From Pelagibacterium montanilacus (lineage in GTDB: Bacteria; Pseudomonadota; Alphaproteobacteria; Rhizobiales; Devosiaceae), in the NCBI RefSeq assembly GCF_003992665.1, contig NZ_RZMX01000009.1, positions 1 to 64,000 on the forward strand: a DNA stretch of 64,000 nucleotides. Direction: 5' to 3'. Positions 37,271-46,560 of this stretch are shown piece by piece. Every line of letters begins with the position of its first letter. Positions within the stretch are counted from its first letter, which is position 1. A program made the translations under genes and the position numbers. The notes beneath the pieces were generated by a model. That model saw only the letters and a program-made list of their open reading frames with translations. It did not search any database and was not told the origin of the DNA.

Positions 37271-39336
37271 CGCACGGCTCCGGGCGGAATGAGCCGCCAG
37301 ATTGCATAGGGCTTATAATAGGGGTCGAGATGGATGTGCTGGTTCTTGCCGTGCCAGGTGAAATGATGGCCGGTCACCATGTCCTCAACCTCGATCGAGG
37401 CGTCGTCCGGCAAGCCGAATTTCCAAAGCGGCACCTCGAAATCGGCGCCCTGGGCGGTGTGGGGGTCGAGGCAGACGTGGAACAAAAGGAAGTCCGACAG
37501 GTCATCTGTGTACTTGGCGTAGCACATGATGGTGTCGTTCCAGGCGTTGATGAAATCGAGATTGGTGAACTGCTGGAGCGCCTTGTGCTCGCGGCGCAAC
37601 CGATTGATGAACGCGATGTCCCCCTTGATGTTGTCGGGGCGGTCCATGTCCCAGGCCCGGATCTCGTATTTCTCGGAGTTGAGGTGTTCCTCCTTGCCCG
37701 GCACCGGCTCGGCTTCGCAGATTTCAAAGCCGTTGTAGACGCCATAGGTGCTGGCCAGGGTGGCGCCCAGAACCAGGCGCGTCTGGAACCCGGGGCGGCC
37801 GCTGGTCTGAAGGTAGCGCGGATTGATGTCGTGGGTGGTGGTGAAAAAGTTCGGCCGCATGTAATGCCGGCATTCCTCGGTGGTCAGCTCTGTCAGGTAT
37901 TGCTCGAGCTCCCACTTGGCGTTGCGCCAGGTGAAATAAGAGTAGCTCTGCGCAAACCCCACCTTGGCCAGCCGCTTCATGACCTTGGGACGGGTGAAGG
38001 CTTCCGAGAGGAAGATTGCATCGGGGTGCTTTGCCCGGACCTCGCCGATCATCCACTCCCAGAACGGGAACGGCTTGGTATGGGGATTGTCGACCCGGAA
38101 AATCTTGACCCCGTGCTCGATCCACAACAGCACGATGTCGCGCAGCGCGTACCAGATGTCGGGAATGGCATCGCGATAGAAGTGGACGTTGACGATGTCC
38201 TCGTACTTCTTGGGCGGGTTCTCGGCGTATTTGATGGTCCCGTCCGGCCGCCAGTCGAACCATTCGGGATGGGATTTGATCCAGGGGTGGTCCGGAGAGC
38301 ACTGAATGGCGAAATCCAGCGCGATCTCGAGGCCATGGGCGCTGGCGGCGGCGACCAGGCGGTCGAAATCCTCGAACGTGCCCAGCCTGGGGTCGATCGC
38401 CTCGTGTCCCCCGGCAGCCGACCCGATGGCATAGGGGCTGCCTGGATCATCGGGGCCCGCGGTCAGGGAGTTGTTCTTGCCCTTCTTGTTGGCCTCGCCG
38501 ATCGGGTGGATGGGGGTGAAGAAAAGGACGTCGAAGCCCAAATCTCTCACATAGGGCAGCTTGCCGATGACGTCGTCGAACGTGCCGTGGCGGTGCGGAT
38601 CGCCCGATTGCGAGCGCGGAAACATGCAGTACCAGGCGCCGAAGGCCGCGATCTTGCGATCAACGAAGATCTCGAGGTCACGCTCGTAGCGGCTCAGATT
38701 GGTCCGCGTCGCAGCCCGGGTCATCAGTGCAGCGATATCATCGGAGCTGAGCAGGGCCCACCTGACCCCATTGTCGGCGAGTCCGCCAAAGGTGTCCAGC
38801 ACCCGGTCCAGCGCGCCTTTGTCGGCGGGGGTGGCCCGGTCGGCGTGCCGGGCAGAATCGAGCAGGCGTCGGCCTTCCTCGAGCTCGAGTGCGATATCGA
38901 GGCCTGCCGCGTATTTCTTGGCGGTGTCCTTGCGCCAGGTGCCGAAAAGGTCGCGCCAGCCGATGATGGTGAACTCGTAAAGCCGGTTCTCGGAAAAGAC
39001 CACGCTTGCCCGCCAGCGGTCGTTCTCGACGAATTCCAGCGGCTCCTCGAGCCAGACAGCGTCGGTGCCCTTGGCGCGGTACAACACGGCTGCATCGATG
39101 CTTTCATGGCCGTCGGCAAAGACATCCGCTTGGATAAGGACGGGTTCCCCGATCACGGCCTTGGAGGCAAACCGCCCGCCGTCGATCTCTGGCTCGATGC
39201 CTTCGATGGCAATGCGGTTGGCTGCCAGAGCCATGAGGCGCTCGTCAGTCGTGCTCAGGGCGGGGCTCGTGGCGTCGGTGGCCAGGGGCAGCGTGGTCCG
39301 TTTCCCCGATTTGCTTTTCTCAGTCTTGCGCAGCAT
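37267..39336 (-). CDS. glgE: Alpha-1,4-glucan:maltose-1-phosphate maltosyltransferase
   Basis: This is a 689-residue GlgE (GH13). A beta-sandwich N-domain with helical insertion (about 40-230) is followed by MFPRSQSGDPHRHGTFDDV and FFTPIHPIGEANKKGKNNSL. The catalytic nucleophile is Asp416 in KIFRVDNPHTKPFPFWEW and the acid/base is Glu445 in IFLSEAFTRP. It extends alpha-1,4-glucan from maltose-1-phosphate. It is the first gene of the minus-strand operon. ATG 39336 is chosen because codons further upstream run into the divergent promoter region. Confidence 0.97.
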   Translation of the reverse strand: MLRKTEKSKSGKRTTLPLATDATSPALSTTDERLMALAANRIAIEGIEPEIDGGRFASKAVIGEPVLIQADVFADGHESIDAAVLYRAKGTDAVWLEEPLEFVENDRWRASVVFSENRLYEFTIIGWRDLFGTWRKDTAKKYAAGLDIALELEEGRRLLDSARHADRATPADKGALDRVLDTFGGLADNGVRWALLSSDDIAALMTRAATRTNLSRYERDLEIFVDRKIAAFGAWYCMFPRSQSGDPHRHGTFDDVIGKLPYVRDLGFDVLFFTPIHPIGEANKKGKNNSLTAGPDDPGSPYAIGSAAGGHEAIDPRLGTFEDFDRLVAAASAHGLEIALDFAIQCSPDHPWIKSHPEWFDWRPDGTIKYAENPPKKYEDIVNVHFYRDAIPDIWYALRDIVLLWIEHGVKIFRVDNPHTKPFPFWEWMIGEVRAKHPDAIFLSEAFTRPKVMKRLAKVGFAQSYSYFTWRNAKWELEQYLTELTTEECRHYMRPNFFTTTHDINPRYLQTSGRPGFQTRLVLGATLASTYGVYNGFEICEAEPVPGKEEHLNSEKYEIRAWDMDRPDNIKGDIAFINRLRREHKALQQFTNLDFINAWNDTIMCYAKYTDDLSDFLLFHVCLDPHTAQGADFEVPLWKFGLPDDASIEVEDMVTGHHFTWHGKNQHIHLDPYYKPYAIWRLIPPGAVR

Positions 39337-39499
39337 GTGGCCCCCGCAGCGTGTCCAGCCCTCCACGTCCAATGCGCCAGGGCAGAGTTGGTTTCGTTTT
39401 AACTCGCGGAACTCAAACTGAGTGAGTCTATTGCTTAAGTGGGGGCGCAAATGGCCCAGCTCCCCCGGTCCGCGTCCCGCCGGCGCACCAGGAGAGCTG
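39337..39499. promoter_or_regulatory. Divergent glgE / malQ promoter region
   Basis: This 163-base spacer separates the two glucan operons and must hold their promoters. It includes a locally AT-rich stretch (about 39390-39440; GGTTTCGTTTTAACTCGCGG). A GGAGAG site immediately precedes the malQ ATG. No clear operator palindrome was recognised. Confidence 0.45.
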
Positions 39500-41647
39500 A
39501 TGAAACCCGACAAAGAGACCACACCTTCTCCATTGCAGCAATTGGCGGAGCGCTACGGAATATCCAGCCGGTTCGAAAACGCGTTTGGAACCACCGTCGC
39601 CGTAAGCAGCGAAACGCTTGGCCTTCTGCTCGACAGCATGGGGGTTCACATCGCCAGCGAGGCTGATGCCCGGGACGCGCTGGAGCTGGCCAAGGCGCGC
39701 GCCACGGCAAAGCTTCCGGCAAGTGTCGTCACCGTTCCCCGGGACGGTATCTGCCGCGTGGAGATCAGGGGCGGTGGGTTGCCCAACCCGCTCGAGTGGC
39801 GCGTGGTCCTTGAGACCGGCGAGCAAACCAGCGGGACATTCGACTGGTCCGGCATGGCCCCTTCGGAGAGCAGGATGGTGCTGGAGCTCACGGACCTTCC
39901 GTACGGTTACCATACGCTGCGCCTGCCTCAGGTGGAGGCCGCAACGCACCTGATCGTCAGTCCCGGCCAGTGCTGGCTGCCCCAGGAGGTCAAGGACGGC
40001 CAGTGGGGCATAGCCGTTCAGCTCTATCTCGTCCGGTCGGCCGGAAACTGGGGGATCGGCGATTTCTCCGACCTCGTCGCGCTGATTGGACTGGCGGGCG
40101 GCCGCGGCTGCGGACTGCTCGGGCTCAATCCCATGCACCAGATGTTCCTTGATGACCCCGAAGCAGCCAGCCCCTATTCCCCCGCCACACGCCTTTATCT
40201 CAATCCGATCTATATCGACGTGGAGGCCGTGCCGGAATGGGCGCTATCGCGGGCGGCTCAGGATCTGGCGCGCTCGGAGGTCTTCCAGGCCAAGCGCGAA
40301 CGCTGCCGCGCCTCCGCGCTCGTGGACTATGCCGGTGTCACGGCGCTCAAGCTCGAAGCGTTGCGCATCCTGTTCACCACCTTCACCGATGATGCGGCTC
40401 TCGAGCGCAAGGCGGCTTTCGAGACGTTCCGCCACGACAAAGGCGAGAGCCTGCGGCGTGCTTCGCTCTTTCAGGTGCTGCGCCAGCGTTTCGCATCCTC
40501 AGGGTCCGACCATGTGGACTGGCGGGCCTGGTCCGAGGATCTGCAAACCTGCGGTTCGGTTGCACTGGAAGAATATGCGCGTGAGCACCGGGACGAGGTG
40601 GACTTCCAGGACTGGCTGCAATTCGTCGCCGACGAACAGTTCGCCCTCGCTGCAGAGGCCGCGCGGCGGAAGGGCATGGCGGTTGGGCTTTATCGCGACC
40701 TGGCGGTGGGGTGCGCCGCTGCCGGAGCCGAGACATGGGCCAACCCCGATGCGTTTCTCCGGCGCAGCCTTGTTGGCGCGCCGCCCGATATCTTCAACCC
40801 AGCGGGCCAGAACTGGGGCCTGCCGCCCTTCGATCCCGTTGAACTGGGCCGGGAGGGCTATCGCAGCTTTGCAGAGTTGATCCGCGCAAACATGCTCCAC
40901 GCCGGCGGGCTGCGGATCGACCATGTCATGGGTCTGCGGCGGCTGTTCTGCATTCCCGAGGGCAAGAGCCCGGCCGAGGGCGCCTATGTGAGCTTCCCGC
41001 TGGACGATCTGCTTGGCGTTCTTGCCCTTGAATCCCAGCGCCAGCATTGCCTGGTGGTGGGCGAGGATCTGGGTACCGTGCCCAGCGGCTTTCGCGAACG
41101 GCTCTCGGCTGCCAATGTCCTGTCCTATCGCGTGCTGTTTTTCGAACAGGACTTCGACGTCGGCACGTTCTTTGCGCCGGACGTCTATCCGGCGCTGGCC
41201 TTCGCCAATACCGGAAGTCACGACCTGCCGACCCTGCTGGCGTGGTGGCGGGGCGACGACCTCGTCCTCAAGCAGAGTCTGGGCGCGTTCGAGACCGAGG
41301 AGGAAACGCGCAGCCAGCACGAGCGACGCGCGCGCGAACGCAAAAATATCCTTGCCGCCTTCGCCAGTGAGGGGCTCGTCCCGGACGGGTCGAATCCCTC
41401 TCTCGTTACGCCCGAGGCGTTTGCGCGATACGCTCACCGGTTTCTGGGGCTGACGGGTGCGATGCTTTTGTCCACCCAGCTCGACGACATGACCGGCGAG
41501 ATCGATCCGGTCAACGTCCCGGGCACGGCATCGGAGCATCCGAACTGGCGACGGAAATACAGGTTGACCCTCGAGGAGCTTGCAAACGACGATCAGGCGT
41601 GGAGTCTTGTCGAGCCGCTCGCGCGTGGAAAACCGGTCCATGCCTAG
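39500..41647 (+). CDS. malQ: 4-alpha-glucanotransferase (amylomaltase)
   Basis: This is a 715-residue MalQ (GH77), which transfers alpha-1,4-glucan segments between maltodextrins. An N-terminal extension of about 140 residues resembles that of proteobacterial MalQ. Catalytic motifs are GLRIDHVMGLRRLF (nucleophile Asp474), VVGEDLGTVP (Glu522) and NTGSHDLPTLLAWW. GDFSDL and SPYSPATRLYLNPIYI are also typical. It is the first gene of the plus-strand operon with the TreS-like gene. Confidence 0.96.
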   Translation: MKPDKETTPSPLQQLAERYGISSRFENAFGTTVAVSSETLGLLLDSMGVHIASEADARDALELAKARATAKLPASVVTVPRDGICRVEIRGGGLPNPLEWRVVLETGEQTSGTFDWSGMAPSESRMVLELTDLPYGYHTLRLPQVEAATHLIVSPGQCWLPQEVKDGQWGIAVQLYLVRSAGNWGIGDFSDLVALIGLAGGRGCGLLGLNPMHQMFLDDPEAASPYSPATRLYLNPIYIDVEAVPEWALSRAAQDLARSEVFQAKRERCRASALVDYAGVTALKLEALRILFTTFTDDAALERKAAFETFRHDKGESLRRASLFQVLRQRFASSGSDHVDWRAWSEDLQTCGSVALEEYAREHRDEVDFQDWLQFVADEQFALAAEAARRKGMAVGLYRDLAVGCAAAGAETWANPDAFLRRSLVGAPPDIFNPAGQNWGLPPFDPVELGREGYRSFAELIRANMLHAGGLRIDHVMGLRRLFCIPEGKSPAEGAYVSFPLDDLLGVLALESQRQHCLVVGEDLGTVPSGFRERLSAANVLSYRVLFFEQDFDVGTFFAPDVYPALAFANTGSHDLPTLLAWWRGDDLVLKQSLGAFETEEETRSQHERRARERKNILAAFASEGLVPDGSNPSLVTPEAFARYAHRFLGLTGAMLLSTQLDDMTGEIDPVNVPGTASEHPNWRRKYRLTLEELANDDQAWSLVEPLARGKPVHA

Positions 41648-41767
41648 GAGCGGATCGAATGCACAAGGACGCATCGGCGGCCCCATCCGAGCGTTGAGTT
41701 GGAAAGCCGACACTTCGCGTCAGCCCGGCTGGCGACAATCATTGCCCAACCATCGAACAGGCCAGAC

Positions 41768-43834
41768 ATGGACAAACCAGACCCTCAGTACATCGATTGG
41801 CTCCTGGAACAGTCGATGCTCGCCAATGCGCGCAAGCTCGCCGCCCGCTATGCGGGCAAGGGACGTTTCTGGCGCAACCCCTATGCCGAGGCACGCCCGC
41901 GGGCCGCTTCTGCTCTGGCCTCGGTGTGGTTCACCGCCTATCCCGCCGCGATCGTGACGCGCGAGGGTGAGAGCGTTCTCGCCACCCTGGGGGATCCCGA
42001 GCTTTGGCGCTGCCTTGCCTCGATCGGTGTGCAGGGTGTGCATACCGGGCCGATGAAGGAGGCCGGAGGCATCCGCGACGGGGTCAAGACGCCGACGGTG
42101 GACGGCAATTTCGATCGCATCAGCTTCGAGATCGATCCCCATTACGGCACGTCTGACGAATTCGTAGCGATGAGCCGGGTCGCGGCGGCCTACAATTCGA
42201 TCGTGATCGACGACATCATCCCGGCCCATACCGGCAAGGGCGCCGACTTCCGCCTTGCCGAGATGTTTTACGGCGATTACCCCGGGCTCTACCACATGGT
42301 CGAGATTCCCGAGGAGGATTGGCACCTTCTGCCCGAGATCCCCGAGGGCCGGCGCGCGGCCAACATGTCTCCCGACTGTGTCGATGCCCTCAAGGCCAAG
42401 GGCCATATCGTGGGTCAGCTGCGCCGGGTGATCTTTTTCGAGCCCGGGGTCAAGGAGACCGACTGGAGCGCGACCGATGTCATCGTGGGGGTCGACGGCA
42501 TTGCCCGGCGCTGGGTCTATCTTCACTATTTCAAGGAGGGCCAGCCTTCGCTCAACTGGCTCGATCCATCGTTCGCCGCCCCACAGATGATCGTGGGAGA
42601 CGCGCTCCATTCGCTCGACGTGCTGGGCGCGCGCGGGCTGCGGCTCGATGCCAACGGATTTCTCGGCGTCGAGGTCCGGCATGAGGAGACGGCCTGGTCC
42701 GAGGGCCATCCGCTCTCGCTGGTGGGCAACCAGATCATCGCGGGCATGGTGCGCAAGGCGGGCGGGTTCACGTTCCAGGAACTCAACCTCACCGTCGACG
42801 ACATCGCGGAAATGTCCAAGGGTGGCGCCGACCTCAGCTATGATTTCATCACCCGCCCGGCCTATCAGCACGCGCTCCTGACCGGCAACACGGAATTTCT
42901 GCGCATGATGCTGGGCATCATGGATGACTTCGATATCGACCCGGCCTCGCTGATCCATGCGCTCCAGAACCATGATGAGCTGACGCTCGAACTGGTGCAT
43001 TTCTGGACCAAGCACGCCAGCGACACGTTCACCTTCGAGGGTCAGGCCTGGCCGGGCGCGCTGCTGCGCGAGCATCTGCGCGATATCCTCTATAACAAGC
43101 TCACCGGTGATGCCGCGCCTTACAATCTGCGTTTCGTGGCGAACGGGGTGGCCTGCACGACGATCAGCGTGATCACGGCGGCTCTGGGCATCCGGGATCT
43201 CGACGCCATCACACCCGAGCAAAAGGAGCTGATCCAGCGCATCCATCTGCTCCTCGTGATGTACAACGCATTCCAGCCGGGGGTCTTTGCGCTTTCGGGC
43301 TGGGATATCGTGGGCGCGCTTCCGCTGCCGGCGGACGCGGTCGGTGACCTGGTTGCCGAAGGCGACACCCGCTGGATCGAGCGCGGGGGCTATGATCTGA
43401 TCGACGTCAATCCGGGGGCCCAGCATTCCAGTGCCGGTCTGCCCAAGGCGCAAACGCTGTACGGTTCGCTTCCCCAGCAGCTCGAAGATCCGAACTCCTT
43501 TGCAAACCAGCTCAAGCACCTGCTTGCCGTCCGGCAATCCTACGGGCTTTACGCGGCCCGCCAGATCGCCGTTCCGGACGTGCAGAACCCGGCGCTGCTG
43601 GTGATGGTGCACGAGCTGCCCGACGGGCGCGGCATACAGGTGACGGCGCTCAATTTCGGTCCTGAACCGCTCGAGGAAACGATCGTGCTCGATCATGTTG
43701 AGACCGGACCCGTGCTCGACATGCTGACGGGGGGAATTTACGGCGATCTGCCCGAGGACGGGCACTTGTTCATTCGCCTGAGCGGATATGAGGGCCAATC
43801 GCTCAGGATCGCGGGCAATGTCCCTTCGATCTGA
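41768..43834 (+). CDS. GH13 trehalose-synthase-like protein (maltose alpha-D-glucosyltransferase type)
   Basis: This 688-residue GH13 enzyme has nucleophile Asp294 ([11 protein letters not shown]), acid/base Glu338 ([12 protein letters not shown]) and transition-state Asp403 ([10 protein letters not shown]). It does not begin like classical TreS; the N-terminus ([20 protein letters not shown]) and long barrel loops fit the divergent TreS subfamily often called GH13_33. The family interconverts trehalose and maltose. In this context it would supply maltose to Mak and then GlgE. The exact reaction is inferred from family and neighbourhood. The ATG at 41768 lies 120 bases after malQ. Confidence 0.82.
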   Translation: MDKPDPQYIDWLLEQSMLANARKLAARYAGKGRFWRNPYAEARPRAASALASVWFTAYPAAIVTREGESVLATLGDPELWRCLASIGVQGVHTGPMKEAGGIRDGVKTPTVDGNFDRISFEIDPHYGTSDEFVAMSRVAAAYNSIVIDDIIPAHTGKGADFRLAEMFYGDYPGLYHMVEIPEEDWHLLPEIPEGRRAANMSPDCVDALKAKGHIVGQLRRVIFFEPGVKETDWSATDVIVGVDGIARRWVYLHYFKEGQPSLNWLDPSFAAPQMIVGDALHSLDVLGARGLRLDANGFLGVEVRHEETAWSEGHPLSLVGNQIIAGMVRKAGGFTFQELNLTVDDIAEMSKGGADLSYDFITRPAYQHALLTGNTEFLRMMLGIMDDFDIDPASLIHALQNHDELTLELVHFWTKHASDTFTFEGQAWPGALLREHLRDILYNKLTGDAAPYNLRFVANGVACTTISVITAALGIRDLDAITPEQKELIQRIHLLLVMYNAFQPGVFALSGWDIVGALPLPADAVGDLVAEGDTRWIERGGYDLIDVNPGAQHSSAGLPKAQTLYGSLPQQLEDPNSFANQLKHLLAVRQSYGLYAARQIAVPDVQNPALLVMVHELPDGRGIQVTALNFGPEPLEETIVLDHVETGPVLDMLTGGIYGDLPEDGHLFIRLSGYEGQSLRIAGNVPSI

Positions 43835-43975
43835 AGCAGCAGCTAGGTAGAATGCGGGCATAGGCCGTTAACCGGAGGGCAAGGGGCCGAGTGCATTTTC
43901 GGTGCGGTCTGATCGGGCAGGATTGATGGCAATGGCGGCGACGCGCGCGGCCAGCAGATTTCGGGGGTGCTCAGG

Positions 43976-45736
43976 ATGTTTCCCAAGCTGCGAAACCGGG
44001 ATCGTGACGAAGCGCGAACCAAGCTCGAGGCCATAAACCGGTCGCAAGCGGTGATCGAGTTCCGGCTGGACGGAACGATCCTTGCGGCCAACGCCAATTT
44101 CCTTTCCGCAATGGGCTATGATCTGGCCGAGGTGCAGGGCAGGCACCACAGCCTGTTCGTCGATCCCGGTTATGCCGCCACCCAGGAGTACCGGACCTTC
44201 TGGACGGAGCTCGGGGAGGGGCAGTATCGCGCCGGCGAGTTCTGCCGCTATGCCAAGGGCGGGCGCGAGGTCTGGATTCAAGCGAGCTACAATCCGGTTC
44301 TGGACAGGGCCGGGCGGCCGATCAAGGTGATCAAGTTCGCCACCGACATCACCGAGCAGAAGCTGAAGGCGGCCGATCATTCGGCCCAGGTTGCCGCGAT
44401 CAACCGTGTGCAGGCGGTTGTCGAGTTCACCCTCGATGGCGAGGTGATCACCGCCAACGAGAATTTCCTCGCAACACTGGGCTATGGCATGGAAGATATC
44501 CGGGGCCAGCATCACGCCATGTTCTGCGAAAAGGACTATGCCGCGAGCCCGGAGTACCGGGAGTTCTGGGCGCGGCTGCGCCGGGGGGAGTATGTGGCCG
44601 GGGAGTTTCGGCGCCTGGGACGCGGGGGCCGGGAAGTCTGGATTCAGGCGAGCTACAACCCGATCCTTGACCCCAAGGGCCAGCCGGTCAAGGTGATCAA
44701 GTTCGCCACCGACATCACCGAGCGCAAGCGCGCCGAAGCGATCATAGACACGCTGACCATCAGTCTGCAGTGCCTGGCGCAGGGGGATCTGACCGGGCGG
44801 ATCGAGCAGCGCTTTTCCGGTCAGTACGAGGCCCTCCGTCTGGCCTACAACGCCTCGCTCGAAAAGCTGGTCGACATCGTAGACCGGCTCAAGCAGACAT
44901 CGACGACGGTCAAGACTGCGACAGGAGAGATTCTTGCGGGCGCCAATGATCTTGCCGAGCGCACCGCCAGGCAGGCGACCACGGTCGAGGAGACGTCGGC
45001 GACCATGGAGCAGTTGTCGGGTGCGGTCGTTTCCAGCTCCAAGGATGCGCGCACGGCGGCGGAAAACACCCGCAACCTCTCGGATTCCGCTACCCAGGGG
45101 GGTGAGGTCATGGAGAGGGCCAATGAGGCCATGCAGAGGATTTCGGCGTCCTCGGCCAAGATCTCCAGCATCATCGGCATGATCGACGACATCGCCTTCC
45201 AGACCAACCTTCTGGCGCTCAATGCCTCGGTGGAGGCGGCGCGCGCGGGTGACGCGGGGCGCGGTTTTGCCGTGGTGGCGGTCGAGGTGCGCCGGCTCGC
45301 CCAATCGGCAGCTTCTGCATCCTCGGACGTCAAGGCCCTGGTGGAGACCAGCCTCAACGAAGTCGGCGGCGGCACCAAGCTCGTCGAGCAGGCCGCCGAC
45401 CGGCTGGCGCAAATCCTCGACGCGGCACGCGAGAACGCAAGACTGGTCGATTCCATTGCCAAGGCCAGCGCCGAGCAATCCCTCGCGATCAAGGAAATCA
45501 ACGTCGCGGTCCGCCAACTCGACGAGATGACCCAGCACAATGCGGCGCTGGTCGAAGAGACCAATGCCGCCGTGGAGCAGACCGAAGGCCAAGCTATCGA
45601 ACTTGACGCCATAGTGGATATCTTTGTGACAACCACCGAGCAGGAAATGCCAGCGGCCCCGACGCCGATACGGCCAAAGCCAAGCGCGCCGGTATCGGGC
45701 AATCTGGCGATCAGTGCGGACTGGGACGAGTTCTAG
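43976..45736 (+). CDS. Soluble methyl-accepting chemotaxis protein with two PAS domains
   Basis: This is a 586-residue chemoreceptor without membrane segments. Two closely similar PAS-PAC units (about 15-130 and 137-252) both end in IKVIKFATDITE or VKVIKFATDITE, so they arose by duplication. A HAMP-like segment (about 260-310) leads to the signalling hairpin with DDIAFQTNLLALNASVEAAR and GRGFAVVAVEVRRLAQSAA. The C-terminus ends DWDEF, which matches the CheR/CheB-tethering pentapeptide pattern (x-W-x-x-F). PAS domains suggest redox, light or energy sensing. No che gene is adjacent. Confidence 0.93.
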   Translation: MFPKLRNRDRDEARTKLEAINRSQAVIEFRLDGTILAANANFLSAMGYDLAEVQGRHHSLFVDPGYAATQEYRTFWTELGEGQYRAGEFCRYAKGGREVWIQASYNPVLDRAGRPIKVIKFATDITEQKLKAADHSAQVAAINRVQAVVEFTLDGEVITANENFLATLGYGMEDIRGQHHAMFCEKDYAASPEYREFWARLRRGEYVAGEFRRLGRGGREVWIQASYNPILDPKGQPVKVIKFATDITERKRAEAIIDTLTISLQCLAQGDLTGRIEQRFSGQYEALRLAYNASLEKLVDIVDRLKQTSTTVKTATGEILAGANDLAERTARQATTVEETSATMEQLSGAVVSSSKDARTAAENTRNLSDSATQGGEVMERANEAMQRISASSAKISSIIGMIDDIAFQTNLLALNASVEAARAGDAGRGFAVVAVEVRRLAQSAASASSDVKALVETSLNEVGGGTKLVEQAADRLAQILDAARENARLVDSIAKASAEQSLAIKEINVAVRQLDEMTQHNAALVEETNAAVEQTEGQAIELDAIVDIFVTTTEQEMPAAPTPIRPKPSAPVSGNLAISADWDEF

Positions 45737-45812
45737 GGCAAGACGGCCAAGGTGATGATCGCCCGCGCGCACATGCGCAAACGATAACAATATCAGTGGC
45801 CTGGACGGCGAA
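45737..45812. other. Chromosome-island boundary spacer
   Basis: This short non-coding spacer follows the chemoreceptor stop. It contains no tRNA gene. It ends at the first tRNA-Ser-like att sequence, so it is the last stretch of apparent chromosomal backbone. Confidence 0.5.
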
Positions 45813-45827
45813 TGGGGGAGAGGGAGG
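45813..45827. repeat. att-like site A (tRNA-Ser 3'-end remnant)
   Basis: TGGGGGAGAGGGAGG differs by one base from att-like site B at 59454-59468 (TGGCGGAGAGGGAGG). Site B is the reverse complement of CCTCCCTCTCCGCCA, the usual 3' end of tRNA-Ser. It is followed by a conserved leader and the start of a P4-type integrase gene, so it marks the left edge of an integrated island. Confidence 0.65.
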
Positions 45828-46098
45828 TCGCCGCTTTAGCGTCCGGTATCGTGCAGATAAAGACGTTAAGGCCCTGTCCGCCTTGCATTTTCGTATTCGG
45901 GTTGTGCGGCAGTGTGCAGAAAATATGGTGAAAGCCAATTGCTCTGTGGGGCAAAATTGAATGGCTGCGAGCAGGAAGAGACACCCGATAAACGCCCTCA
46001 CGGCCGTCCAGGTGCGCAACCTGAAGGCTCCGGGACGATATGCGGAAGGCAATGGTCTTTATCTGGTTGTCGACCCGTCCGGCGCCCGACGATGGCTG
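45814..46098 (+). repeat. Direct repeat A: integrase leader and first 46 codons
   Basis: This stretch of about 285 bases is highly similar to 59455-59752, covering the att-like core, the non-coding leader (CGTGCAGATAA, GACGTTAAGGCCCTGT, CCTTGCATTTTCG) and the first 46 integrase codons. Copy B has 13 extra bases before the start codon, including a second GTGGGGCA. Direct orientation of the two copies frames a unit of about 13.6 kb. Confidence 0.9.
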
Positions 46099-46125
46099 AG
46101 GGCGCCAAGCCAACATGTTGGTTAA
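45961..46125 (+). pseudogene. Truncated P4-type tyrosine integrase (5' fragment)
   Basis: The frame encodes MAASRKRHPINALTAVQ and onward to GARRWL, nearly identical to residues 1-46 of the intact integrase at 59615-60844. It then diverges into eight unrelated residues and a stop. The whole catalytic domain is missing, so this copy cannot be active. It is the decayed integrase of the first island of a tandem pair. Confidence 0.9.
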
Positions 46126-46361
46126 TTGCCTCGCTGGAGGGGGCCGTTGCCGTTGATTCAGGAGCAACCTCGCCATCTGCGACGCAGCAGCTAACGCGCG
46201 AGCGAGACGGTTGACCGATTCCCCGTTTCCGCGTCACGCAGTTAATCCATACAATGCTGGACAGAAAGCATTTCCTCGGAGGGCCAAACTATTGTAACCG
46301 TCCACTAGCGTGCCCGGCGTCCTTCACGTTTGGCAACAAGATAAGATTTTATCGGATACCT
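46126..46361. other. Spacer between integrase remnant and glycosyltransferase fragment
   Basis: No gene was recognised here. The right half is AT-richer (GATAAGATTTTATCGG near 46340-46355, itself a small inverted repeat) and may carry the promoter of the truncated glycosyltransferase gene. Confidence 0.4.
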
Positions 46362-46560
46362 ATGGTGCAAAAGCCTTTCCTTGTTTCTCTCGTCATCGCA
46401 ACGGTGGCGGACGACGGGGATTTGAGTGACTGTCTCGAGAGCCTCGCCGCATTGCGCGACCCTCCCGGTTTCGAAGTCGTCATCGTTGACCAGAACCTCG
46501 ACGACCGTCTCAACGCGGTGATCGCCTCTTATGTCGGCAGGCTCGAGGTCGTTCATCTGC
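46362..46560 (+). pseudogene. Family 2 glycosyltransferase, N-terminal fragment
   Basis: From ATG 46362 the frame encodes about 66 residues with the GT2 start pattern FLVSLVIATVADDGDLSDCL, LAALRDPPGFEVVIVDQNLD and SYVGRLEVVHLRV. GT2 enzymes continue for about 200 more residues, but here coding similarity stops near 46560. From that point the bases are the antisense of the convergent unknown gene (46553-47770). The gene was therefore cut, probably by insertion of the recombinase module. No matching 3' part was found in the window. Confidence 0.75.

Noticed and set aside
36886-39402. 838-residue open frame opposite glgE and mak
   Set aside because: It is antisense to two genes with intact catalytic motifs. 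Its translation is low-complexity, Gly/Val/Arg-rich sequence.
41720-43861. 713-residue open frame opposite the TreS-like gene
   Set aside because: It is antisense to a GH13 gene with catalytic Asp/Glu/Asp in place, and no domain is visible in the antisense translation.
43868-45790. 640-residue open frame on the minus strand opposite the chemoreceptor
   Set aside because: It mirrors a well-supported chemoreceptor gene with all family motifs; long antisense frames are expected in GC-rich DNA and its translation has no recognisable domain.
46126-46361. Possible tRNA gene at the first island edge
   Set aside because: I looked for cloverleaf arms around 45737-46361 and found none; only the 15-base tRNA-Ser-like end at 45813 is present.
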